DNA from: Candidatus Saccharimonadota bacterium
Lineage (GTDB): Bacteria; Patescibacteriota; Saccharimonadia; UBA4664
Assembly (NCBI GenBank): GCA_029288275.1
Contig: JARIHM010000072.1
Span: forward strand, 1 to 6,401
DNA length: 6,401 nt
Reading direction: 5' to 3'
Shown here one piece after another: positions 1 through 4,978 of this stretch (position 1 is its first letter; each line of letters begins with the position of its first letter). A program made the position numbers and the translations under genes. Below the pieces are notes generated by a model, which made no database searches, was not told where the DNA came from, and was given only the letters and a program-made list of their open reading frames with translations.

Positions 1-1654
1 GGGCTAGCCAGGAAGTGTCGTCCTGAGCTGCCAAACCGGTGCCCAGGACTGCTCCTCGCTCATCAACCACGGTACAGCGGTTGATGAGCCGGCCTTGTTC
101 CTGAGTGGTCGTCATAAACCAAGCCAGCTGATCACTAAAGACGCAGGTGGCGTCAATCAGTTGACCAGACAGAGCCGGCACCGGCACCTGGTCGTTCAAA
201 CCCGGTCGGTCGGCACGGAACACAAACGTCCGCATAAGCTGACCGGCCCGGTAGAAACCTAGGCCAAAGCGTGGGCCCACCCAGAACAACGTCCGTTCGG
301 GCAGAACGTCGCCCAGGTATTCGGCTCCGAGCGTGCCATTGCGCATAAGCTGACCGGCCTGAATCCAGAACCAGTGCCGCTCATTAGCATCGAACACCGG
401 CAACGGGCCGGCCGTATCAGTGGCCAGGCTGCTCGGCGGTTGATCGGGCGCCAGCGCTAGCAAGCGTTGGCGCCGGCCCATGAGCGTTACATCGCCACAC
501 AAACGGTAGCGTACTTCCGGATCAAGGCTGCCGGGCGCTACCACCGCGCCGGTTTCGCGCCGAAACGCATCGGCCTCATGATACAAGTATCGTAAGGCCC
601 CGCCCTGCCACGCCGCATACAGAATGCGGCCGTGCGTGCGAAAAACCCGCGTGGCTGTCACGGTCCCACGCACCACTACCGCTTCGCGCACTGCCCCAGG
701 CCGGGCGCACTGCGGACAGTGGCCGCGGGCATGGGCCAGCTGGCAGTTAGTGCAGGTAGTCCAGCGCATCGCCTCCAGGAGTGGCAACGGAAATTCACCT
801 CGCTGGTCCTGCTCATAGATGCGCCGAAACTGCTCCAGCAGCTCATCGGGCAGCACGCCGTAGGGCAGCGCTGGCTTGGGATAGATTACATCCGAACCAA
901 ACACCGTCAGACGGCGCAACACCCGGGCATCGTGCTGAAGACGCGGCCCAACTTTGGGCCGGTGCACGCCGCCATAAGGCCCCACATATAGCAGGGACTG
1001 CATGAGCATGATGGCATAGGCGTACCAATCGGAGCCCGCATCGTGCGGCCGGTTCGGCATGAGCTGGTCGGCCGGACAATGCAGCGGATCGGCAAACCGG
1101 GCAGTAAAGGCCCGGCAAAGGAACGATCCGTACTGCATGCTGTCAGCATCCACCACGTGGAGGGTGCCATCCGGCTGCACCAGTACGTTCAGATCGTTGA
1201 AATCACCGATCACCACGCGCTGCCGATGCAGCTGGCCAACTACCCGATGCAGCTGTCGAAACACAGCCACCACGTGGTTGCCATCCACACCGCTGCTCTC
1301 ACGGTAGCGCCGGTCGCCGTACATCAGTAAGGTTTCGGCCCCGCTGATGTATGGCATGGTGTAACCAACCACCAGACCGCCGTGGGCCCGGTTGTAAGCC
1401 AAGCCAAGCGGCGCCACCACTTCGGGTGGCACATGCGCCGGAAAGGCTGGTAACTTGGTCTGACATTCGTCCAGCCGCAGCTGGGCGCCCACTCGGGCGT
1501 TGTCATCCATGGCATAGGCCGGATCACTGGGCTGTTTGTACAGCTTGAGAACCCGACCGTGGTCCAACTCGTAGATATCGGCCTCACCGCCGCCGCCAAT
1601 GATCTTGGCCGCTGGCAACTGATGCCGCTTACCATCGAGATATACCGTAGTCAC
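1..1654 (-). CDS. Diverged Ser/Thr protein kinase with zinc ribbon and beta-rich C-terminal region (partial, 3' end beyond left edge)
   Basis: A continuous reading frame of 551 codons runs from a GTG at 1654 to the left edge without a stop. Seen: a Gly-rich loop (residues 20-23, GGGGEADIY), a candidate ATP lysine (K37 in RVLKLYK), a catalytic loop GDFNDLNVLV with D151 and N156, DADS (169-172) in the place of DFG, and SDWYAYA (208-214) matching the subdomain IX Asp. A zinc ribbon follows, with C301, C304, C313 and C316 (CTNC...CPQC). About 230 residues of short beta-type units with aromatic and GQLMR repeats come last, possibly a propeller. Known: kinases with an N in place of the catalytic-loop Lys and DtDS instead of DFG occur beside PP2C phosphatases and TerY-type vWA proteins. 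Inferred: it phosphorylates cytoplasmic targets and is reversed by the phosphatase encoded just upstream. The start is supported by GGGAGGG at 1658-1664 and by the 4-nt overlap with that gene's TGA, which suggests translational coupling. There is no membrane segment in the visible part. Substrate unknown. Confidence 0.85.
   Translation of the reverse strand, partial: MTTVYLDGKRHQLPAAKIIGGGGEADIYELDHGRVLKLYKQPSDPAYAMDDNARVGAQLRLDECQTKLPAFPAHVPPEVVAPLGLAYNRAHGGLVVGYTMPYISGAETLLMYGDRRYRESSGVDGNHVVAVFRQLHRVVGQLHRQRVVIGDFNDLNVLVQPDGTLHVVDADSMQYGSFLCRAFTARFADPLHCPADQLMPNRPHDAGSDWYAYAIMLMQSLLYVGPYGGVHRPKVGPRLQHDARVLRRLTVFGSDVIYPKPALPYGVLPDELLEQFRRIYEQDQRGEFPLPLLEAMRWTTCTNCQLAHARGHCPQCARPGAVREAVVVRGTVTATRVFRTHGRILYAAWQGGALRYLYHEADAFRRETGAVVAPGSLDPEVRYRLCGDVTLMGRRQRLLALAPDQPPSSLATDTAGPLPVFDANERHWFWIQAGQLMRNGTLGAEYLGDVLPERTLFWVGPRFGLGFYRAGQLMRTFVFRADRPGLNDQVPVPALSGQLIDATCVFSDQLAWFMTTTQEQGRLINRCTVVDERGAVLGTGLAAQDDTSWLA
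231..248 (-). repeat. 18-nt in-frame repeat inside kinase tail, copy 1
   Basis: The 18-nt string CGCATAAGCTGACCGGCC on the plus strand is identical at 231-248 and 342-359. In the kinase frame both copies encode AGQLMR preceded by a similar aromatic stretch. The 111-nt offset equals 37 codons, so the repeat keeps phase and probably marks one structural unit, such as a propeller blade. Confidence 0.7.
342..359 (-). repeat. 18-nt in-frame repeat inside kinase tail, copy 2
   Basis: Exact second copy of the 18-nt unit at 231-248. The codon identity includes third positions, which suggests recent duplication or gene conversion of a repeat unit rather than only protein-level constraint. Confidence 0.7.
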
Positions 1655-2457
1655 GTTCCCTCCCGCTTGCGTCTACCCACCACCATGGTGGTATCGTCCG
1701 GCAGTAATCCTCGTTCCGTTGCCAAGGCGCCTAAAGGCTCCCGGCGCGGCACATCGCGGCCGATCAGTTTGAGCTGACGGCCCAACACTGCCGGATTATG
1801 GAAGTAGCGGTTGTCGGTCCAGAACTGGGCTAATGGCCCCACCGGCCGCGAGGTACCCGGCACCAATCGCTCATGCGCCGCCGCCAGATCATTCACGCCG
1901 TCGGTACCAATCAGGAACGATTCCAGCTCCGTCAGCGGCACGGTCTTCACCGGCGCCAACTCAAAGCCGGACCAGCCCACCAATTGGTAGCCCAGATAGG
2001 CCGGTTGGTTGTCGGCCGCCGGCTTAAGGATAATCGGCTCACCATTGATCACTACCAGGCCATCGCCTAGGGCAAAGAACGTGGCCGTCCCATCAGTCAG
2101 AATGCAGCCCACGAGCGTAAAGAGCAGATGGTCGCGCACAAACTGTTCGCGGTCCATCTGACCCAGCCCTTGAACCATCAGGCGTAGCGGCGCCAGAATA
2201 TTCTGACTCACGTGACACCAATTGATCCGGGCCGGATCACGACCTGCCGCTTCGGCCGCCACAGTTGCCGCCGCCAGACGAGCACCAAGGCTAGCCCCCA
2301 CCTCGCTCCGCGTACCCTCACTGCACCCATCGGCCACCACGGCCACGGTACAGTCGGCAGTCCGCAGTACGTGCCAATCATCCTGGCAGTTACGAGGCAC
2401 ATCCCGGTGGAAGCGGCCAATAATGCCGCCGCCAGCTAGTTCAAATTGCCGATGCAT
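1651..2457 (-). CDS. PP2C-family (PPM) Ser/Thr protein phosphatase
   Basis: A 268-residue, metal-dependent protein phosphatase of the compact bacterial PP2C type (PF13672-like), expected to be cytoplasmic. The motifs are seen in order: NCQDD (23-27), VVADGCSEGTRSEVGA (40-55) with metal ligand D43, ALGDG (129-133), GTDG (184-187) with D186, and PDDTT (253-257). All expected Mn/Mg-binding Asp residues are present, so it should be active. The start at 2457 is chosen over an in-frame ATG at 2556. The 2457 ATG has a GAGGTG Shine-Dalgarno at 2461-2466, the conserved domain begins only a few residues later, and the 2556 ATG lies within the -10 box of the promoter and so could not be on the main transcript. 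The TGA overlaps the GTG start of the kinase gene (GTGA), giving a two-gene operon. Inferred role: it removes phosphate from the kinase or its targets. There is no signal peptide or membrane segment. Confidence 0.9.
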   Translation of the reverse strand: MHRQFELAGGGIIGRFHRDVPRNCQDDWHVLRTADCTVAVVADGCSEGTRSEVGASLGARLAAATVAAEAAGRDPARINWCHVSQNILAPLRLMVQGLGQMDREQFVRDHLLFTLVGCILTDGTATFFALGDGLVVINGEPIILKPAADNQPAYLGYQLVGWSGFELAPVKTVPLTELESFLIGTDGVNDLAAAHERLVPGTSRPVGPLAQFWTDNRYFHNPAVLGRQLKLIGRDVPRREPLGALATERGLLPDDTTMVVGRRKREGT

Positions 2458-2460
2458 TGC

Positions 2461-2466
2461 CACCTC
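2461..2466 (-). promoter_or_regulatory. Shine-Dalgarno deciding the PP2C start
   Basis: GAGGTG lies just before the ATG at 2455-2457, with GAGG 5 nt from the start codon. No comparable site precedes the upstream in-frame ATG at 2556. This argues that the protein is 268 residues long and not 301. Confidence 0.65.
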
Positions 2467-2519
2467 GCCTTCGTATAGCAAATTGTCAAACCGTGGACGC
2501 CCGCAGGCGCGACCGGTAC

Positions 2520-2546
2520 TAGTTAATGTATTTGTTACATGAACTA
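2520..2546. promoter_or_regulatory. Candidate operator: 11-bp inverted repeat at the operon transcription start
   Basis: TAGTTAATGTA (2520-2530) and TACATGAACTA (2536-2546) are inverted copies matching at 10 of 11 positions, with a 5-bp centre. The repeat sits immediately downstream of the predicted start of the phosphatase-kinase transcript, where a bound dimer would block initiation or clearance. The arms are AT-rich and no T-run follows, so a DNA-binding site is more likely than a terminator. The binding protein is unknown. Confidence 0.5.
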
Positions 2547-2551
2547 ACTTC

Positions 2552-2579
2552 ATCATAGCGTATGTTAGTGTAATGTCAA
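2552..2579 (-). promoter_or_regulatory. Sigma70-type promoter of the phosphatase-kinase operon
   Basis: TTGACA (2574-2579) and TATGAT (2552-2557) are separated by 16 nt on the minus strand. This is a perfect -35 box and a -10 box with one mismatch. The predicted transcription start is near 2545, giving a leader of about 88 nt before the ATG at 2457. The inverted repeat at 2520-2546 begins at this start point. Confidence 0.75.
2564..2572 (+). promoter_or_regulatory. Third copy of the operator half-site, between the -10 and -35 boxes
   Basis: GTTAGTGTA (2564-2572) matches GTTAATGTA (2522-2530) at 8 of 9 positions and has the same orientation. The two are 42 bp apart, which is four helical turns of 10.5 bp, so they lie on the same face of the DNA. 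The copy lies in the spacer of the operon promoter and next to the -35 region of the divergent gene, so one regulator could affect both. Confidence 0.4.
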
Positions 2580-2601
2580 CACTTTCATAAGCTGCTACAA
2601 T
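2573..2601 (+). promoter_or_regulatory. Promoter of the DUF2127 gene, apparently giving a leaderless mRNA
   Basis: TACAAT (2596-2601) is a good -10 box. Seventeen nt upstream, ATGTCA (2573-2578) matches four of six -35 positions. Only 6 nt separate the -10 box from the ATG at 2608, so the predicted transcript starts at or within the start codon. No Shine-Dalgarno is visible. The -35 box overlaps that of the opposing operon promoter, so the two promoters probably compete for polymerase. Confidence 0.55.
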
Positions 2602-2607
2602 ACGATC

Positions 2608-3129
2608 ATGCGTATTCCTTTTAAAGCCACCTCAACGCTTGATAAAGTCTTTGAGATCGGTATCCTCCTTAAGGCTTTCGATGGCCTGCTCGAGATCATC
2701 GGTGGGCTCATTTTGCTTTTTATTAAGCCAGAAACCATCGGCAACATTGGTACTTGGCTCAGCCAACAAGAGCTAGCCGAGGACCCGCATGATTTCGTGG
2801 CTAGCCACATCATGCACGCTACTCACAATCTGGATCACGGCATTCTGCTATTTGGGGCCCTGTATTTACTCTCGCACGGCATTGTCAAGGTGGTGCTGGT
2901 GGCCGAGATCTTGCGCAATCGGCTCTGGGCTTACCCCGGGCTCATCGTGGTGACGGTTGGGTTTATTCTGTATCAGCTCTATGAGATCCACCGGTCGTAT
3001 TCGATCGGGTTTGTACTGCTCACTCTCTTTGACCTGGTGATCGTCTATCTTACCGTTCGGGAATATGACAACCGCCGCCGTGCGCTTAAGCCGCCGGCTT
3101 TAGCCAGCGGCGAATCACCCAAGCGCTAG
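2608..3129 (+). CDS. DUF2127-family integral membrane protein
   Basis: A 173-residue predicted membrane protein of the DUF2127 family, which has no established biochemical function. Four hydrophobic segments are visible, at roughly residues 16-39, 77-99, 107-127 and 132-150. Family-like features are an N-terminal FEIGILLKAFDGLLE stretch, a polar loop (40-75) rich in His and Asp, and HGIVK (90-94) in the second helix. The C-terminus is cytoplasmic-looking and basic (YDNRRR). The start at 2608 is the only reasonable ATG. It has no ribosome-binding site but sits 6 nt after a TACAAT -10 box, consistent with leaderless translation. The gene is divergent from the phosphatase-kinase operon and overlaps the 3' end of the opposing PAP2 gene by 44 bp. 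I infer no enzymatic role. A link to envelope or stress functions is suggested only by its neighbours. Confidence 0.85.
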   Translation: MRIPFKATSTLDKVFEIGILLKAFDGLLEIIGGLILLFIKPETIGNIGTWLSQQELAEDPHDFVASHIMHATHNLDHGILLFGALYLLSHGIVKVVLVAEILRNRLWAYPGLIVVTVGFILYQLYEIHRSYSIGFVLLTLFDLVIVYLTVREYDNRRRALKPPALASGESPKR

Positions 3130-3550
3130 CCATCGTAGCCACAAAGGTAATGAGGACGGCGCCTACAATGTCGGCCGGGTGATGTACGCCCGCTGCTACG
3201 CGTGCAGCCCCCACGAGCACAGCAAGCACGAGCAGGATCGCACTCCAGCGCTTGGAATAGCGCCAAACGGCCAATGCAAACAACGAGCTGATGGCCGTAT
3301 GATCAGACGGAAAACCATTGTCGGCCGCGTGTGGAATGAGCGGCGTAAAGTGACCCACTACAAAGGGCCGCGGATCGTTGATGAAGTGGCCGCTAATCTT
3401 CATTAGGACAACCGCCAAGATACCAGCCAGAACCGTGGTGGCCAGGTACTCTTTGCGTTGGTGGCTTGAGCCGCGCAGGCCCACAATGAGCGAAATGATA
3501 ATAATAACAGCGAACAGGTATTTGGCGGTCAAAATAATAAGTTCATGCAT
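3086..3550 (-). CDS. PAP2-superfamily phosphatase, BcrC-like undecaprenyl-diphosphatase candidate
   Basis: A 154-residue integral membrane phosphatase. The PAP2 motifs are clear: DPRPF with R61-P62, PSDH (81-84) with catalytic H84, and RVAAGVHHPAD (117-127), which fits the R-X5-H-X3-D pattern with H123 and D127. The Lys of motif 1 is best assigned to K51, nine residues before R61 rather than the classical six. About five hydrophobic segments surround these motifs, and the FPSDHT form is typical of BcrC-type enzymes. Likely reaction: dephosphorylation of undecaprenyl pyrophosphate at the outer face of the membrane to recycle the carrier lipid, also linked to bacitracin tolerance. Other lipid phosphates remain possible. 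The start at ATG 3550 is preferred over an in-frame GTG at 3571. The ATG lies 6 nt after a TACTAT -10 box, while the GTG lies upstream of that box. The 3' end overlaps the DUF2127 gene on the opposite strand. Confidence 0.85.
   Translation of the reverse strand: MHELIILTAKYLFAVIIIISLIVGLRGSSHQRKEYLATTVLAGILAVVLMKISGHFINDPRPFVVGHFTPLIPHAADNGFPSDHTAISSLFALAVWRYSKRWSAILLVLAVLVGAARVAAGVHHPADIVGAVLITFVATMASAWVIRRWLKPAA
3090..3111. terminator. Possible two-way hairpin in the 3' overlap of DUF2127 and PAP2 genes
   Basis: GCCGCCGGC (3090-3098) pairs with GCCAGCGGC (3103-3111) at 8 of 9 positions across a TTTA loop, inside the coding overlap. There is no T-run on either strand, so termination strength is doubtful. 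It may serve as a collision or attenuation point for the two converging transcripts. Confidence 0.3.
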
Positions 3551-3558
3551 ATATGCAT
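3545..3558. repeat. Perfect 14-bp palindrome over the PAP2 start codon
   Basis: ATGCATATATGCAT is its own reverse complement. It spans from the end of the -10 box through the start codon of the PAP2 gene. It could be an operator or a small hairpin masking the leaderless start, or simply chance in an AT-rich stretch. Confidence 0.5.
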
Positions 3559-3562
3559 AGTA
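3557..3562 (-). promoter_or_regulatory. -10 box of the PAP2 gene, leaderless arrangement
   Basis: TACTAT reads on the minus strand from 3562 to 3557 and is followed by 6 nt and the ATG at 3550. This is the same spacing as at the DUF2127 gene. No convincing -35 box and no Shine-Dalgarno were found, so the call rests on the -10 match and the matching geometry. Confidence 0.4.
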
Positions 3563-3681
3563 CACTGTCACGGAAATATCGCCCAGTCAGGGAGGGGTTT
3601 TTGGCTATTCTTGCCTTTGTAGCGGGACGAAAAATGGTCATAGTAAATGGGTCCGAATCTGCCTGACCTACCGGAGGAGCC

Positions 3682-4263
3682 GTGAGCCGATTAAGGCTGA
3701 TGGCAGTAGCGCTCGCAGCGCTACTTCTGACAAGCTTAACGGTCGGTACGGCCACTGCGGCCACGCCGTACTGCGGTATCACCTGGGGCAGCCTGCCCAA
3801 GGTCAACAACACTATGTACCAGACCCCACTGTTCAATGTGCGGGCTGGCGAACACGATTGCTTTGACCGCATCGTGTTCGAGTTCAAGAGCGGCCAGCCG
3901 GCCGGAGGCTATCGGGTGCAGTATGCCGATGAGGTCTGGACCGAAGGCCAGGGCCTGCCCATGGGCAGCGCCACCAACCATGGCAATGGTGGCCTATTGC
4001 AGGTAACGCTGCTGGAGCCGGCGTATGACGTGAACACCGGCGGCAGCACCTATCCGCATCAGCTGTTCGACCACGTGTGGGACGCGAGCACCTACAAGAC
4101 CCTGCGTGACGTGGTATACGGTGGCTCCTTTGAGGGCCAGACCACCTTTGCGGTTGGCGTGCGGGCGCGGTTGCCCATCCGGGTGCTGACCCTGCCGCCG
4201 GATGCTGGTTCGCCGTTCTGGCGCCTCGCGGTGGATGTAGCGCACTTCTGGCAGACACCGTAG
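3682..4263 (+). CDS. Secreted AMIN-like domain protein
   Basis: A 193-residue exported protein. Residues 1-27 form a standard signal peptide: basic R3 and R5, a hydrophobic core (about 6-21), and an ATA-A cleavage region near residues 24-27. The mature part has the layout of the AMIN-like family common in Actinobacteria. It carries GEHDCFDRIVFEF (56-68), a YRVQY strand, and a late GVRARLPIRVLTL strand. C31 and C60 probably form a disulfide outside the cell. The GTG start at 3682 is preferred over ATG 3700 because GGAGG lies 4 nt upstream at 3673-3677 and the basic residues of the signal peptide would otherwise be lost. Classical AMIN domains bind cell-wall or envelope components, but no ligand can be assigned here. 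The gene is transcribed alone and ends at a strong hairpin at 4277-4303. Confidence 0.8.
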   Translation: MSRLRLMAVALAALLLTSLTVGTATAATPYCGITWGSLPKVNNTMYQTPLFNVRAGEHDCFDRIVFEFKSGQPAGGYRVQYADEVWTEGQGLPMGSATNHGNGGLLQVTLLEPAYDVNTGGSTYPHQLFDHVWDASTYKTLRDVVYGGSFEGQTTFAVGVRARLPIRVLTLPPDAGSPFWRLAVDVAHFWQTP

Positions 4264-4276
4264 CCGTAACGAGTAA

Positions 4277-4316
4277 GGCCCGGGAAGCTTGGCTTCCCGG
4301 GCCGTCTTTCTTACTT
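4277..4316 (+). terminator. Strong intrinsic terminator, probably shared by converging genes
   Basis: GGCCCGGGAAGC (4277-4288) pairs perfectly with GCTTCCCGGGCC (4292-4303) across a 3-nt loop, followed by a T-rich tail (GTCTTTCTTACTT). It lies 13 nt after the AMIN-like gene stop. On the minus strand the same hairpin follows the stop at 4321 by about 17 nt with a weaker tail (TTACTCGTT), so it may work both ways. Confidence 0.85.
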
Positions 4317-4320
4317 ACCG

Positions 4321-4875
4321 CTACAGTCCAGTTATCGTATCGTAGGCCTTCGACAGCTCCGGAATGAGTGTGCGCTGCAGCGCATTGGCCGCAGAGCTCG
4401 TAGTCGAGCATGAGCCCACCGGCGCCACAAAAGCCACATAGCTCGCGCCAACCCGCTTGACGCGCGTCACGCCCTTGACCTTGCCCCGAGGATCAAAGCC
4501 GTACGCAGCCACTTGGCCAAGCGGCGCCTGCGCCGGGCCGCAACCTGCATTATCAGCTTGAGCCAGCGTTGTGGTAGAGAAGCCCACGGTAGAAACGCGA
4601 TACTGGGCGCCGGTCTGATCGGTAGCGATCTGGTTGAGCGACGGCTGATACTCCAAGCCCGATAAACCGGCCGGCGCCGTCAATTTGAGAGCGAGCTCCG
4701 GAATATCAAACTCACGCGCCGAGGCGGCAGGCGTAGTGCTCGTGGTAGGCCGCGGCGTCGTGGTAACGGCTGGAGTCTCCAGGCTGAGCGTGGGCTGCTT
4801 GGCCGAGATCGCAACCGAGATCGCCCAGCCCACGCCCACCACGACCAGTACCGCCACAATCGCTTCGAGGATCAT
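4321..4875 (-). CDS. Single-span membrane-anchored hypothetical protein with Thr/Pro-rich linker
   Basis: A 184-residue protein. One hydrophobic span (about 5-24) is followed by a Thr/Pro/Ala/Ser-rich linker (27-53) and a globular domain starting near EFDIPELALKLTAPAGL (55-71). C112 and C156 likely form a disulfide, in keeping with an outside location. The domain resembles anchored proteins I associate with Saccharibacteria, starting with an IPEL...L strand pair and carrying FSTTTL...C in the middle. That is recognition from memory, not a search, and no function is known. ATG 4875 is chosen because AGGAG (4881-4885) precedes it by 5 nt and it begins right at the membrane span. An in-frame ATG at 4917 would add 14 residues and lies 7 nt after a TACAAT -10 box, so a leaderless longer form cannot be excluded. 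The gene converges with the AMIN-like gene on a shared terminator. Confidence 0.75.
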   Translation of the reverse strand: MILEAIVAVLVVVGVGWAISVAISAKQPTLSLETPAVTTTPRPTTSTTPAASAREFDIPELALKLTAPAGLSGLEYQPSLNQIATDQTGAQYRVSTVGFSTTTLAQADNAGCGPAQAPLGQVAAYGFDPRGKVKGVTRVKRVGASYVAFVAPVGSCSTTSSAANALQRTLIPELSKAYDTITGL

Positions 4876-4924
4876 GGCTGCTCCTGTTTCATCATGTAGT
4901 GGCCGGTAAGTTTGCATTAGCGTT

Positions 4925-4954
4925 ATTGTAGACCAAGCAAAAGCCCCTGCTCAA
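4925..4954 (-). promoter_or_regulatory. Promoter of the anchored hypothetical gene, overlapping the upstream terminator
   Basis: TACAAT (4925-4930) is a good -10 box. TTGAGC (4949-4954), 18 nt upstream, matches four of six -35 positions and falls within the terminator hairpin of the oxidoreductase gene. The predicted start is near 4917, giving about 42 nt of leader before the ATG at 4875. Confidence 0.5.
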
Positions 4955-4971
4955 GGTTCTCGAGCAGGGGC
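4933..4971 (-). terminator. Intrinsic terminator of the oxidoreductase gene
   Basis: On the minus strand, GCCCCTGCTC (4962-4971) pairs with GAGCAGGGGC (4943-4952) over a 9-nt loop, followed by TTTTGCTTGG. It begins 8 nt after the stop codon of the Gfo/Idh gene. This is a 10-bp perfect, GC-rich stem with a short T-run. Confidence 0.85.
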
Positions 4972-4978
4972 AGCTGGC

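Noticed and set aside
624..1635. Several frames of 64-119 codons on both strands within the kinase region
   Set aside because: The open minus-strand frame from 1654 to the left edge carries kinase and zinc-ribbon motifs throughout, so the others are shadows of it.
2484..2489. TTGACA on the minus strand in the leader of the phosphatase gene, as a second promoter
   Set aside because: No -10 box is found at 15-19 nt downstream. That stretch holds the Shine-Dalgarno instead.
2458..2607. tRNA, riboswitch or small RNA in the divergent region
   Set aside because: No cloverleaf, conserved riboswitch core or terminator is visible. The region is explained by two promoters and the operator-like repeats.
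3588..3605. GGGAGGGG followed by five T as a terminator before the AMIN-like gene
   Set aside because: There is no stable hairpin before the T-run; only a 3-bp CCC/GGG pairing is possible.
3617..3646. TTGTAG-18-TAGTAA as promoter of the AMIN-like gene
   Set aside because: Both boxes match the consensus poorly. A promoter must lie in 3560-3670, but I cannot place it with confidence.
3543..3887. Minus-strand frame of 114 codons over the PAP2 start and the AMIN-like signal peptide
   Set aside because: It is antisense to the signal peptide region and overlaps the PAP2 start in another frame. No ribosome-binding site or recognisable domain.
3884..4411. Minus-strand frame of 175 codons across the AMIN-like gene, the terminator and the anchored-protein gene
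   Set aside because: It runs antisense through a well-supported gene and through the terminator hairpin, has no domain, and has a low-complexity Arg/Pro/His-rich composition typical of shadow frames in GC-rich DNA.
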